Notes: generated by a model from the sequence alone, not told the origin. A stretch of DNA of 9,028 nt from Waddliaceae bacterium (GCA_007124415.1 SLFE01000215.1:1-9028); one strand, 5' to 3'. Positions 1 to 7,209 are shown, counted from the stretch's first letter. Translations and numbers: made by a program.

Positions 1-1794
1 GGGCCGGAAGGGAAAGTGATCACGATTTTAAACCGCGCCAGGTCTCATCTGGCAGGTACGGTCCGCCACATTGATCCGGGAGGGTCAGTACGTGTCTACG
101 CTCCGCTGTTAGGTAAATCGAGCAAGGTGATTTTGGAGCCGTCCTCCGAGCATTCTTTTAAAATCGGCGACAGAATTGTGATGAAAGTGATCGAATGGGG
201 AGATAAAGAAAGCGAGTGCGTCTGCCGCTTCTCCCACTACATCGGCAACATCAACGACCCGGGATCCGATATTGGCGCAGCGATTGAAGAGTTCGGCCTC
301 CGCGACAGGTTTCCGGTAGCTGCCTTGAATGAAGCGAAGCAGTTTCCGACAAGGGTTCTTGCCAAAGACATGGAAGGGCGGGAGGACTTGAGAGATATTG
401 AATGCTTCACGATTGATCCCGATACCGCTAAGGATTTTGACGACGCGGTATTTGTAAAAAGGGATGCAAATGGGTACCACCTTTCCGTACACATTGCCGA
501 TGTGACTCATTATGTCAAACCCGGCTCGCATATCGACAGCGAGGCGCTTCAGAGGTGCAATTCGGTCTACCTTCCTTCTAAAGTGCTTCCGATGCTTCCC
601 GAAGAGCTCTCGAACAACCTATGCAGTTTGAAGCCGGCTGTCAACCGTTTGGCCGTTTCGGTCTTGATGGATTTCGATATCGAAGGCAAGCTTCTCGACT
701 ACAAAATCTGCCGGTCGGTGATCAAAAGCCGGAAACGGATGACTTATAAAGACGCCAAGAAAATCATCGACGGCAAGGTGAAAAGCCCCTACAAAAAAGC
801 GCTCGACGATATGGTCGATTTTTGCGGCGTGCTGAAAAAAAGGCGGTACGAAAGGGGGAGTATCGAGTTTTCGCTTCCGGAACTGATAGTTATCGTCGAT
901 GAAAACGGGGAACCGACCGGCACCGAGTATGTCGAATACGACATCACTCATCAGTTGATCGAAGAGTTTATGCTGAAGGCTAACGAGGTGATCGCTCAGC
1001 ACTTGAGTAAAAAAAACAAAAATATCACCTACCGCGTTCACGATGAGCCTGCCGAGGAAAATATCAAGGATTTCGCTCTTTTGGCCCGGGCATTCGGTTA
1101 TGATCTTCCGGAGAAGCCGTCTACCGAGCAGCTGCAAAAGTTGTTCGACGAGGCGCAAAAATCGTCGTTCGGCCCCTTTCTTGCGACAAGTTTTATCAGA
1201 CGCATGAGGATGGCGGCCTATTCGCCGGAAAACATCGGACACTACGGGCTGGCTTTGACCCACTACTGCCACTTCACTAGTCCGATCAGAAGGTATGCCG
1301 ATGTCGTCGTTCATCGTATTCTCTTTGGGGAGTCGGACGAATATGATGAGATTGAAGAAGTGTCGAACAAGTTTTCCGATCAGGAAAGAATTTCATCCAA
1401 AGCTGAAAACAGCGTGATTCTGCTCAAAAAGCTTAGGCTTTTGAAAAAAATGATTAAAGACGATCCTTATAAAGAATTTGAGGCGGTTGTGACCCGAATC
1501 AAGCCTTTCGGGTTTTTCTTCGAGGTCCTCGATATTATGATCGAAGGATTTCAGCATATAGGGGATTTGGAAGAAGACTTCTATGTGTATGACGAAGGGG
1601 CGATGCAGCTAAAAGGGCGCCATACCGGGCGTATTTACGAGCCGGGGAAGAAAATTTCGTTGATATTGGGTGAAATAGATCTTGTCGTTCTCGAGTCAAA
1701 ATGGTATCTAGTACCAGAGGAGCCCGCTGCCGGGGAAGAGAAACAAAAAAAGTCGCATAAGAGACCAAAGAGGCAGAAAAAGCGTAGGAAATGA
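1..1794 (+). CDS. rnr: Ribonuclease R (VacB/RNase II family), 5' end outside window
   Basis: Processive 3'-to-5' exoribonuclease that degrades structured RNA in the cytoplasm. The frame is open from base 1, and the first codons (GPEGKV) continue the cold-shock-like N-terminal region. The GTG at 16 is therefore an internal valine, not the start. Counting from base 1, 597 residues are visible. The RNB catalytic centre is at about 136-150 (TIDPDTAKDFDDAV), with the four metal-binding aspartates at 139, 145, 147 and 148. The second signature, HFTSPIRRYAD, is at 424-434. An S1 RNA-binding domain spans about 490-570. A Lys/Arg-rich tail (about 580-597) resembles, but is shorter than, the basic C-terminus of E. 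coli RNase R. The family is usually about 700-810 residues, so roughly 100-200 N-terminal residues are missing. The stop overlaps the next start in ATGA. The presence of S1, basic tail and upstream cold-shock-like sequence makes RNase R more likely than RNase II. Confidence 0.95.
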   Translation, partial: GPEGKVITILNRARSHLAGTVRHIDPGGSVRVYAPLLGKSSKVILEPSSEHSFKIGDRIVMKVIEWGDKESECVCRFSHYIGNINDPGSDIGAAIEEFGLRDRFPVAALNEAKQFPTRVLAKDMEGREDLRDIECFTIDPDTAKDFDDAVFVKRDANGYHLSVHIADVTHYVKPGSHIDSEALQRCNSVYLPSKVLPMLPEELSNNLCSLKPAVNRLAVSVLMDFDIEGKLLDYKICRSVIKSRKRMTYKDAKKIIDGKVKSPYKKALDDMVDFCGVLKKRRYERGSIEFSLPELIVIVDENGEPTGTEYVEYDITHQLIEEFMLKANEVIAQHLSKKNKNITYRVHDEPAEENIKDFALLARAFGYDLPEKPSTEQLQKLFDEAQKSSFGPFLATSFIRRMRMAAYSPENIGHYGLALTHYCHFTSPIRRYADVVVHRILFGESDEYDEIEEVSNKFSDQERISSKAENSVILLKKLRLLKKMIKDDPYKEFEAVVTRIKPFGFFFEVLDIMIEGFQHIGDLEEDFYVYDEGAMQLKGRHTGRIYEPGKKISLILGEIDLVVLESKWYLVPEEPAAGEEKQKKSHKRPKRQKKRRK

Positions 1795-2486
1795 AGACAA
1801 GACGATACTTTATTACCGGTTTTGCAATCCTGCTCCCCTTGGCGCTGACTATTGCGATCGTATTATTCATCGTTAATCTATTGACCGGACCTTTTCTCGA
1901 TGTTGTCGAAGGGATCATGGATCATTACGGCATATTGCAGGAAGATATAGGCATTTTCACTGCTAAGCAGATCCAAAATTTCATAAGCAAAACACTGATT
2001 CTTATTTTCCTTGTGGTCTTTACGATCGGACTCGGCTGGCTGGCGCGCTGGGTTGTTGTCCATTACATGATCAAAACCGGCGACTATATCATTCATCGGA
2101 TTCCGTTTATCAATTCTGTCTACATGACATTTCAGGATGTGTTCAAAACAATCTTTAAAACTAAGAGCTCTTCTTTCAAGCAGGTTGTCATACTTCCTTT
2201 TCCCAATCCCGACACTAAAACTCTGGGCCTTGTTACCCGCGAACAAGTCGATTGCGGGGGCGGCGACAAAAGAACCGCAGTTTTTGTTCCGACGACGCCC
2301 AACCCGACATCGGGATATCTGCTTATGGTCAAAGAAGAGGATTTGACCTATATAGACATCGGAGTCGAAGACGCGTTGAAGTACATCATATCCTGCGGGG
2401 TGATTCTCATGCCGTTTAACAAGCTGTCGCGCGAAGAAGCCCACGCGAGAATCCATGAGCTTGAAACTCAAGAGGAAGATCGGTGA
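1791..2486 (+). CDS. DUF502 family membrane protein (first of tandem pair)
   Basis: A 231-residue inner-membrane protein of the DUF502 family, related to plant COV (continuous vascular ring) proteins. The biochemical function is unknown. There are two hydrophobic segments, at about 8-32 (beginning YFITGFAILLPLALT) and 65-92. They are followed by the family-typical RIPFINSVY at 103-111 and a soluble domain with TTPNPTSG at 168-175. The position of the segments suggests a short N-terminus, a hairpin through the membrane and a cytoplasmic C-terminal domain; that topology is inference. The ATG lies inside the RNase R stop (ATGA), so the two are probably translationally coupled. It is followed directly by a paralogue. 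The C-terminal tail (about 212-231) is rich in Glu, Arg and His. The family assignment is confident; the role is open. Confidence 0.88.
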   Translation: MKTRRYFITGFAILLPLALTIAIVLFIVNLLTGPFLDVVEGIMDHYGILQEDIGIFTAKQIQNFISKTLILIFLVVFTIGLGWLARWVVVHYMIKTGDYIIHRIPFINSVYMTFQDVFKTIFKTKSSSFKQVVILPFPNPDTKTLGLVTREQVDCGGGDKRTAVFVPTTPNPTSGYLLMVKEEDLTYIDIGVEDALKYIISCGVILMPFNKLSREEAHARIHELETQEEDR

Positions 2487-3133
2487 AGAAGCACTTGATT
2501 ACCGGACTCGTTATATTGCTTCCGCTTGTTTTGACAATTCTTATCGCCAGATTTGTCATCAATATGCTGACAACTCCATTTGCGGGCATTATTCATACAT
2601 TGATTATCAGATTTGATATTTTACCCAGAACAATCATTATCCAATATCCCCAGGTGATCGACATTATCAGCGTGATTTTGGCCCTGATTTTTTTTCTCGC
2701 GCTTATATTTGCCATCGGTCTTCTGGGGAGGTGGTATTTTTTTCATACCTTTATCCGTCATGCGGAGAAGGTATTTCAAAGAATCCCATTCGTCAATAAA
2801 ATCTATAAGGCTTGCAAAGATGTGGTGCAAAGCCTGTTTCAATCTGAAAAGGGGACATTTCAGACGGTTGTGCTTGTTCCCTATCCCTACGATGGAATTT
2901 TATCTGTCGGACTCGTGACGCAAGACGCCCTCATTCAGAGCAAGGACACCCGAGAGCATCTAGTGTCCGTGTTCGTGCCGGCAACGCCTAACCCAACGAT
3001 GGGTTTTATACTTTTATTCGATAAAAGTCAGATTATTTTTACCGATATGAGCATCAGGCAGGCGCTTCAGCTTTTAATTTCCTGTGGATCAAAGGTGGAT
3101 AATTTTGGTATAGTGCGCGGTAAAGAATCTTGA
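2483..3133 (+). CDS. DUF502 family membrane protein (second of tandem pair)
   Basis: A 216-residue paralogue of the gene before it, with the same layout. Hydrophobic segments are at about 5-29 (HLITGLVILLPLVLT just before and within) and 62-88. RIPFVNKIY is at 100-108 and ATPNPTMG at 167-174, followed by a domain ending near LLISCG (197-202). The most divergent parts are the loop between the two membrane segments and the C-terminus, which here is shorter and lacks the charged tail. The start is GTG at 2483, overlapping the previous stop as GTGA, with GAGGAAGA just upstream as ribosome binding site. Tandem duplication followed by divergence is the simple explanation. The two could form a hetero-oligomer, which is inference. 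Function unknown. Confidence 0.87.
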   Translation: MKKHLITGLVILLPLVLTILIARFVINMLTTPFAGIIHTLIIRFDILPRTIIIQYPQVIDIISVILALIFFLALIFAIGLLGRWYFFHTFIRHAEKVFQRIPFVNKIYKACKDVVQSLFQSEKGTFQTVVLVPYPYDGILSVGLVTQDALIQSKDTREHLVSVFVPATPNPTMGFILLFDKSQIIFTDMSIRQALQLLISCGSKVDNFGIVRGKES

Positions 3134-3143
3134 GGTTAGCTGC

Positions 3144-3749
3144 ATGAAAAGCACTTTAATCACAATTTTGCGCGATAAAACAACTTCCATCGAGAAATTT
3201 AGAAGCGCTACTGAACAGTTGGGGCTTTTGCTGGCGCATGTCGTTCATGCCGGACTTGAAAATAAAAATGTCACTGTTCAAACGCCCCTTGGAAAAGCCA
3301 AAGGGCATCGATTTGCCCAGTCGGTTGTCCTGATCCCTATACTGCGTGCAGGACTCACCCTGCTTCCTCCCTTTGTCACAGCGTTCCCGGAGGCTAAGGT
3401 GGGCATGATCGGTTTAAGGCGAAACGAAAAAGATGCTACGGCTCACATGTACTATGAGAACATTCCGCAAATTGGCGAGAAAGATCAAGTGATCCTCCTT
3501 GATCCGATGATTGCTACAGGCGGATCGACGCTTAAAACAATCGACTTTCTTGTTAAGAGAGGAGTAAAACCCGAAAAAATAACGACTGTGCATATCATCT
3601 CGGCGCCACAGGGTCTTGAGGCTGTCAAGACAAAGTATCCCCGCGTCAATATTATCGTGGCTCAGGAAGATGAAAGGTTAACCGATGACAACTTTATCTA
3701 CCCAGGACTGGGGGATTATGGCGACAGGTATTATGGAACCGGGCCTTAA
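3144..3749 (+). CDS. upp: Uracil phosphoribosyltransferase
   Basis: Cytosolic pyrimidine-salvage enzyme: uracil + PRPP gives UMP + diphosphate. The 201 residues are close to the usual length (about 208 in E. coli). Visible motifs are LIPILRAG (63-70), the PRPP-binding loop LLDPMIATGGST (118-129), and the uracil-binding C-terminus PGLGDYGDRYYGT (187-199). All are typical of UPRTases. The ATG is preceded by GAGG (3132-3135) at a suitable distance, and the gap to the upstream DUF502 gene is only 10 nt, so it sits in the same operon. Its 3' end overlaps the next gene. For an intracellular bacterium, salvage of host uracil would make sense, but that ecological reading is inference. No frameshift or missing key residue was seen. 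Confidence 0.95.
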   Translation: MKSTLITILRDKTTSIEKFRSATEQLGLLLAHVVHAGLENKNVTVQTPLGKAKGHRFAQSVVLIPILRAGLTLLPPFVTAFPEAKVGMIGLRRNEKDATAHMYYENIPQIGEKDQVILLDPMIATGGSTLKTIDFLVKRGVKPEKITTVHIISAPQGLEAVKTKYPRVNIIVAQEDERLTDDNFIYPGLGDYGDRYYGTGP

Positions 3750-4689
3750 AACCGATTTTCCCGATCCTATCGAGCTTCCTCCTTCTTATTCGATAGCTCG
3801 AGCCAGAAGGAGAAAAGAGCTTGTAGGATCGATATGGCGGGGAGTCGGGGTCCGCTTTTTAATCATTGCCATTGAAGTTATTGGTTTCTTTGTTTTTGGA
3901 AGCTTTGCTCTTTTGATCGACGGCATTGCAAGCGGAGTTGACATTTCCTTTAGCTTGATTTTGCTTGTCGGCATCAGGATGGCGGCCAAGCCTCCTGACG
4001 AAGATCATCCGTTCGGCCATGGCAGGTATGAACCGCTGGCCGGCCTTCAACTTTCGGTGTTCATGATTGTTGCCGGAACAGTGCTTGGCATCCAGCAATT
4101 TTTTTCTGCCTTTTCACTCGAAGATGAATGGATTATCAGTCCCTACGCTTGGATCATTCCTTTTATCGCGATGATCCTCCTGGAAATCTGCTACCGCTTC
4201 ATGATGCATTTTGCCAAAAGTCATCACAGTCCGGCTCTCAAGGTCGAGGCCATACACTTTAGGATTGACGCTCTCAACACTCTTTTTGCAACCGTCGCCC
4301 TTATCCTTGCCGCATTTTTTCCCCCCTTCGGCCGTATGTTCGATCATTTTGGAGCCTCTCTTATCGCTTGGCTTATGGTCGTAATCGGCATCAGCGCCGC
4401 CATAAGTAATGTTCACCAGCTGATGGACAAAAAACCGGATAAAGCCTACTTCAACCTCGTTCGCGAGGCGGCCGGCCAAGTGGAAGGGGTGTTGGATACT
4501 GAAAAGCTTAGGATCCAACTGTCCGGCCCGGATGCTCACGTCGACATTGATGTTGAGGTCGATCCCAAACTGACCGTTGAAGAGGCTCACCTGATCAGTC
4601 AGGAGGTGAGGGCCGAAATCCAGAAGAGATGGAGCGCCGTCAGAGACGTAATTGTTCATCTTGAGCCCTACTATCCGAACGACCATTAG
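3718..4689 (+). CDS. Cation diffusion facilitator (CDF) family metal transporter
   Basis: Inner-membrane divalent-cation/proton antiporter of the CDF family, 323 residues from ATG 3718. About six hydrophobic segments are followed by a cytoplasmic C-terminal domain (about 245-323) ending in VIVHLEPYY, a usual CDF ending. The cytoplasmic loop after TM2 has the family signature DHPFGHGRYE at 96-105. TM5 carries HxxxD (H180, D184). In TM2 the usual (H/D)xxxD pair reads A71-SGV-D75, so one ligand position is Ala. Substrate cannot be told (Zn, Fe, Mn or other). Start choice: ATG 3685 would overlap upp by 65 nt; ATG 3718 has AGGA and a G-run just upstream; ATG 3733 is also possible. All overlap the 3' end of upp, so translation is probably coupled. 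Confidence 0.88.
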   Translation: MATGIMEPGLKTDFPDPIELPPSYSIARARRRKELVGSIWRGVGVRFLIIAIEVIGFFVFGSFALLIDGIASGVDISFSLILLVGIRMAAKPPDEDHPFGHGRYEPLAGLQLSVFMIVAGTVLGIQQFFSAFSLEDEWIISPYAWIIPFIAMILLEICYRFMMHFAKSHHSPALKVEAIHFRIDALNTLFATVALILAAFFPPFGRMFDHFGASLIAWLMVVIGISAAISNVHQLMDKKPDKAYFNLVREAAGQVEGVLDTEKLRIQLSGPDAHVDIDVEVDPKLTVEEAHLISQEVRAEIQKRWSAVRDVIVHLEPYYPNDH

Positions 4690-4727
4690 ACTCGAAACTC
4701 CTTTTCAATTTCTGATTTCCTGTGTAT

Positions 4728-4733
4728 AAGGAG
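4728..4733 (+). promoter_or_regulatory. Ribosome binding site AAGGAG before DUF2937 gene
   Basis: A strong Shine-Dalgarno match, AAGGAG, lies three bases before ATG 4737. It supports that ATG over the in-frame GTG at 4722, which lies upstream of the site. The spacing is short. The overlapping TGTGTATAAG (4721-4730) also looks like an extended -10 box, so this stretch could have two roles. Confidence 0.45.
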
Positions 4734-4736
4734 ACT

Positions 4737-5276
4737 ATGGGGAAGTTTCTTGACTCGGTGTTGGATAGGGTTTTCGCGGTTATTGGCGCATTGATATTTT
4801 CTCAGGCTCCTGCTTTTATTCAGCAATACATACAACGCTTAGCAGGAAGCGCTTACGAGCTCAAGCTTCAGGCCGCCCAAATCAATCAAATCGCAACCAA
4901 TGCCGGCCTCTCTGTGGCCGAGTACATCGATAGATTCAAGGCCAGTAACGATCAACTGTTTCAGGCTCAAGGGGATATGGTTACAGCGATTCTAGAACGC
5001 CATGCAGCGTTGAGTCAGTCTTTGACCAGCCTGGAAAATTCTACGTGGATGACCAGGCCGTTCACATTTGCCGCCCATTTTAATTCAGACCTTTTTTATG
5101 GCACGCTTAAGCACTTCACACCCGCAGTCAATGTGACGATTGAGGGGATTGCCTGGGCATTTATCGGACTGCTTTTCGGATATTTCCTCTACAACACATT
5201 AAAACAAGCTGTTTTAGGAGTATGGGGCGCAGCAAAAAAATGCCTTCAAAAGAAAAAAAGTCACATCCGGCAATGA
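4737..5276 (+). CDS. DUF2937 family membrane protein
   Basis: A 179-residue protein recognised as DUF2937, best known from proteobacteria; function unknown. A mildly hydrophobic N-terminal segment (about 10-30) leads into the family-typical QAPAFIQQYIQRLAG (23-37). A long helical middle (about 38-100, Gln/Ala-rich, probably coiled coil) follows, then a C-terminal transmembrane helix at about 134-156 and a short basic tail (KKCLQKKK). The arrangement suggests a helical domain held between two membrane contacts. The ATG at 4737 is preceded by AAGGAG; an alternative in-frame GTG at 4722 would add five residues. It is separated from the CDF gene by 47 nt and overlaps the next gene by 4 nt (ATGA). 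Confidence 0.8.
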   Translation: MGKFLDSVLDRVFAVIGALIFSQAPAFIQQYIQRLAGSAYELKLQAAQINQIATNAGLSVAEYIDRFKASNDQLFQAQGDMVTAILERHAALSQSLTSLENSTWMTRPFTFAAHFNSDLFYGTLKHFTPAVNVTIEGIAWAFIGLLFGYFLYNTLKQAVLGVWGAAKKCLQKKKSHIRQ

Positions 5277-5818
5277 AGCTTAAGATCACACGCCAGCTCC
5301 TGCTGCGCATTTTCAACTTCGTGCTTTTCTATTTGGGTTGGGGATTTAGTCTTTCCGGAGTGGTTCGCGGTCATCCCTACGAAGGGCCGATTATTGTGGG
5401 ATGCTTTCTCCTCTACCATCTTGTCCAGCTTCGTTTTCATTTCCCCGAAATCCTTCTTTTGCTCACCGTAGGGCTTTTCGGTACCCTCAACGATACCATT
5501 TACTTGAACACAGGGTTGATTGTCTATAACGGCGGGTATGAAAGCGTGCCCTGGCTGGCGCCGCTTTGGGTGACCGGGATCTGGATGCTTTTTGCCATGA
5601 GCGTCAATCATTCGCTCACTTGGCTTAGGTACCACCTGCTTCTCGCGGCCGTTTGCGGAGCCGGGGGCGGAGCGGTGAGTTATTACGCCGCTGCCAGAGT
5701 GGGAGCTGCGGCATTTCACCCGAATGATCTTGTGGTCACGCTGATCATAGGTGCGGTTTGGTTTTTTATCATGCCTATCCTTATTCTTTACAGCTCATGG
5801 CTGACAAGAAGGTTTTAG
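5273..5818 (+). CDS. DUF2878 family polytopic membrane protein
   Basis: A very hydrophobic 181-residue protein matching DUF2878, a family of inner-membrane proteins of unknown function. Five to six membrane segments are visible at about 12-30, 37-52, 58-82, 93-112, 120-146 and 153-175. Typical parts are the N-terminal FNFVLFYLGWGF, LFGTLNDTIYL (68-78), NHSLTWL (112-118) and the Gly/Ala-rich GGGAVSYYAAARVGA (131-145). I chose ATG 5273, which overlaps the DUF2937 stop as ATGA. The in-frame ATG 5222 would add 17 charged residues and overlap the upstream gene by 55 nt; it has GGAG one base before it, which is too close. The gene ends tail to tail with the glycosylase gene, sharing TTAG at 5815-5818. 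Confidence 0.8.
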   Translation: MKLKITRQLLLRIFNFVLFYLGWGFSLSGVVRGHPYEGPIIVGCFLLYHLVQLRFHFPEILLLLTVGLFGTLNDTIYLNTGLIVYNGGYESVPWLAPLWVTGIWMLFAMSVNHSLTWLRYHLLLAAVCGAGGGAVSYYAAARVGAAAFHPNDLVVTLIIGAVWFFIMPILILYSSWLTRRF

Positions 5819-6423
5819 CGTTTGCTTACGGCGGAATGATTTTTGATATAAAAACGCCAATTTTTTCGGGCGTATTCTTCGGCATAGTCGATGCCGATTC
5901 TTGGTTTGGCGGCGATGTCGCCGCTCTCAAATGAAACGCCTCTGTCTTCAATCCAAATTTGATTTTGGCTTAGGTTAATGCCGGTATGTATATTTTTAAT
6001 ACCCAATGCTTTGGATAAAAGCGCGGGGCCTGAGGCCGCCCTTGGTGATAAAGCTTTCTTTTCCAGCCTTTCCAGCGCAGTGTCTATTCCGTCGGTAAGC
6101 TCTATAGCCCTGATGAGTATCGCGTGGGGAACGCCCTTTTTGTGTGTGACGATATTGAAAAGATGGTGCATGCCGTAGCAAAGATAGACATAGGCAACCC
6201 CTCCTGAGCTGTACATCACCTCCGTCCTGTTGGTGCGGCGAAAATTATAGGCGTGAGAGGCTTTGTCTTCAGGAGCTAAATAACTTTCCGTTTCCACGAT
6301 CATCCCGCCGGTACGGCCTTTATCGCCAAAATCGGTTATCAAAAACTTGCCCAGTAAATCAACTCCTAGGCCGAGAGTGTCTTCACTTTGGTAGTAAGAT
6401 AGGGGTAATATTGCTTTTTGCAT
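5815..6423 (-). CDS. mpg: DNA-3-methyladenine glycosylase, AAG/MPG family
   Basis: Base-excision repair enzyme that removes alkylated and deaminated purines (3-methyladenine, hypoxanthine) by cleaving the N-glycosidic bond. The 202 residues are the usual bacterial size. VETESYLAPEDKASH (43-57) holds the equivalents of human AAG Glu125, Tyr127 and His136, here E46, Y48 and H57. YVYLCYGMHHLFNIV (78-92) matches the segment carrying Tyr159, and R105 in ILIRAIE matches Arg182. All catalytic and base-stacking positions appear intact. It starts 3 nt after the stop of the upstream methyltransferase gene and is probably co-transcribed with it. The symbol follows the family name; the gene has not been identified individually. 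Confidence 0.93.
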   Translation of the reverse strand: MQKAILPLSYYQSEDTLGLGVDLLGKFLITDFGDKGRTGGMIVETESYLAPEDKASHAYNFRRTNRTEVMYSSGGVAYVYLCYGMHHLFNIVTHKKGVPHAILIRAIELTDGIDTALERLEKKALSPRAASGPALLSKALGIKNIHTGINLSQNQIWIEDRGVSFESGDIAAKPRIGIDYAEEYARKNWRFYIKNHSAVSKR

Positions 6424-6426
6424 AGA

Positions 6427-7173
6427 TTATAATTTGATGGCGGCAATGGCAATAAAGAGGGGGAATTCCTTGCGGGCGCGGTTTTCCATCTTCGCCGCCT
6501 TTCCCGTGCTTTTTTTGTCCGAACACCACTCTTCCATGGTTTCCACGGCAAATCCGGCATCGCTCAGCCACTTGAAGTAATCGGATAAGGGATGGTGGAA
6601 CGAGTAGGTAGTGGCTGATTTTTCGCCTTTCGCGGGATTGGCCCGAATGGGTATTTTGAGAGGGCTCATATAACGGTCTATCCGGCGGGATTGGATTTGT
6701 TTTTTTCGGTCGATGTCCCACGCCGATTGCCTGGGGATGCGGAAACAGGGGTGGTTCATGACGAGGAAGAGCCGCCCTCCTTTCTTGAGGTGCTTGCAGG
6801 CATTTTTCAATGTCCTTAAGGGGTTCTCGATGTTCTGAAGGGCCAGAATGACGGCAGCGTGAGTGAAGTCATTTTGGTCGAGGGGTAGTTTTTCGGAGAC
6901 GTCGCCCTTTATGAATTGGTGGGAGCGATTTTCTTTTTTTGCCGAACGAATCAGCGTCGGGGATATGTCGACGCCAACATATTTCACATTAGGAGGGAGG
7001 CAGCGGGCGAGTATGCCCTGGCCGCAGGCCAGATCAAGGAGTTTGGGCTTTTTGGCCTCTTCAAGCGCCATTAATCTGAAAAGATTGGGGAAAATCACTC
7101 GGCGGTGATAATAATGCCCTTCTTTACCGACGATTTTATCGTACCAGCTGCTGACGTTTTCCCACGAGGTCAT
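6427..7173 (-). CDS. Class I SAM-dependent methyltransferase
   Basis: A 248-residue soluble methyltransferase with the Rossmann-like fold. Motif I is LLDLACGQG (45-53), the acidic residue ending beta strand 2 is D69 in YVGVDIS (65-71), motif II lies near GDVSEKLPL (90-98), and the post-motif LKKGGRLFLVMNHP is at 129-142. The region 143-200 (beginning CFRIPRQSAWD) is a long substrate-side insertion, so I cannot assign a substrate. No membrane segment or signal peptide is seen, which suggests a cytosolic enzyme. It is the first gene of a two-gene - strand unit with the glycosylase. A promoter-like TCGACA-17 nt-GATAAT ends seven bases before its ATG. An AGGA is also present 11 bases upstream of the ATG. 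Confidence 0.85.
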   Translation of the reverse strand: MTSWENVSSWYDKIVGKEGHYYHRRVIFPNLFRLMALEEAKKPKLLDLACGQGILARCLPPNVKYVGVDISPTLIRSAKKENRSHQFIKGDVSEKLPLDQNDFTHAAVILALQNIENPLRTLKNACKHLKKGGRLFLVMNHPCFRIPRQSAWDIDRKKQIQSRRIDRYMSPLKIPIRANPAKGEKSATTYSFHHPLSDYFKWLSDAGFAVETMEEWCSDKKSTGKAAKMENRARKEFPLFIAIAAIKL

Positions 7174-7180
7174 GCTAATG

Positions 7181-7209
7181 ATTATCCTGGAAATTTAATA
7201 AATTGTCGA
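7181..7209 (-). promoter_or_regulatory. Candidate promoter for methyltransferase-glycosylase unit
   Basis: On the - strand, TCGACA (7209-7204, 5 of 6 to TTGACA) and GATAAT (7186-7181, 5 of 6 to TATAAT) are separated by exactly 17 nt. The -10 ends seven bases before the ATG, so initiation would fall at or next to the start codon and the mRNA would be nearly leaderless. This is pattern matching only. Confidence 0.45.

Noticed and set aside
16..18. GTG at 16 as the start of the RNase R gene
   Set aside because: The frame is open to base 1 and the preceding codons (GPEGK) fit the RNase R N-terminal region. The missing 100-200 residues must lie upstream.
619..1314. 231-residue open frame on the - strand inside RNase R
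   Set aside because: It lies wholly opposite the RNB catalytic domain, has no recognisable domain or ribosome binding site, and is a shadow of a strongly conserved gene.
1878..2471. 197-residue open frame on the - strand opposite the first DUF502 gene
   Set aside because: Antisense shadow with no family features; the + strand protein carries the conserved motifs.
4114..4686. 190-residue open frame on the - strand opposite the CDF gene
   Set aside because: Antisense shadow; the CDF motifs on the + strand explain the sequence.
4721..4730. TGTGTATAAG as an extended -10 promoter for the DUF2937 gene
   Set aside because: It overlaps the AAGGAG ribosome binding site, and the -35 (TTTTCA) is weak. 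If real it would be another leaderless-type start, but the ribosome binding site reading is simpler.
6383..6721. 112-residue - strand frame overlapping the methyltransferase and glycosylase genes
   Set aside because: Wrong frame relative to the methyltransferase, Pro/Arg-rich in the way shifted frames usually are, with no start signal.
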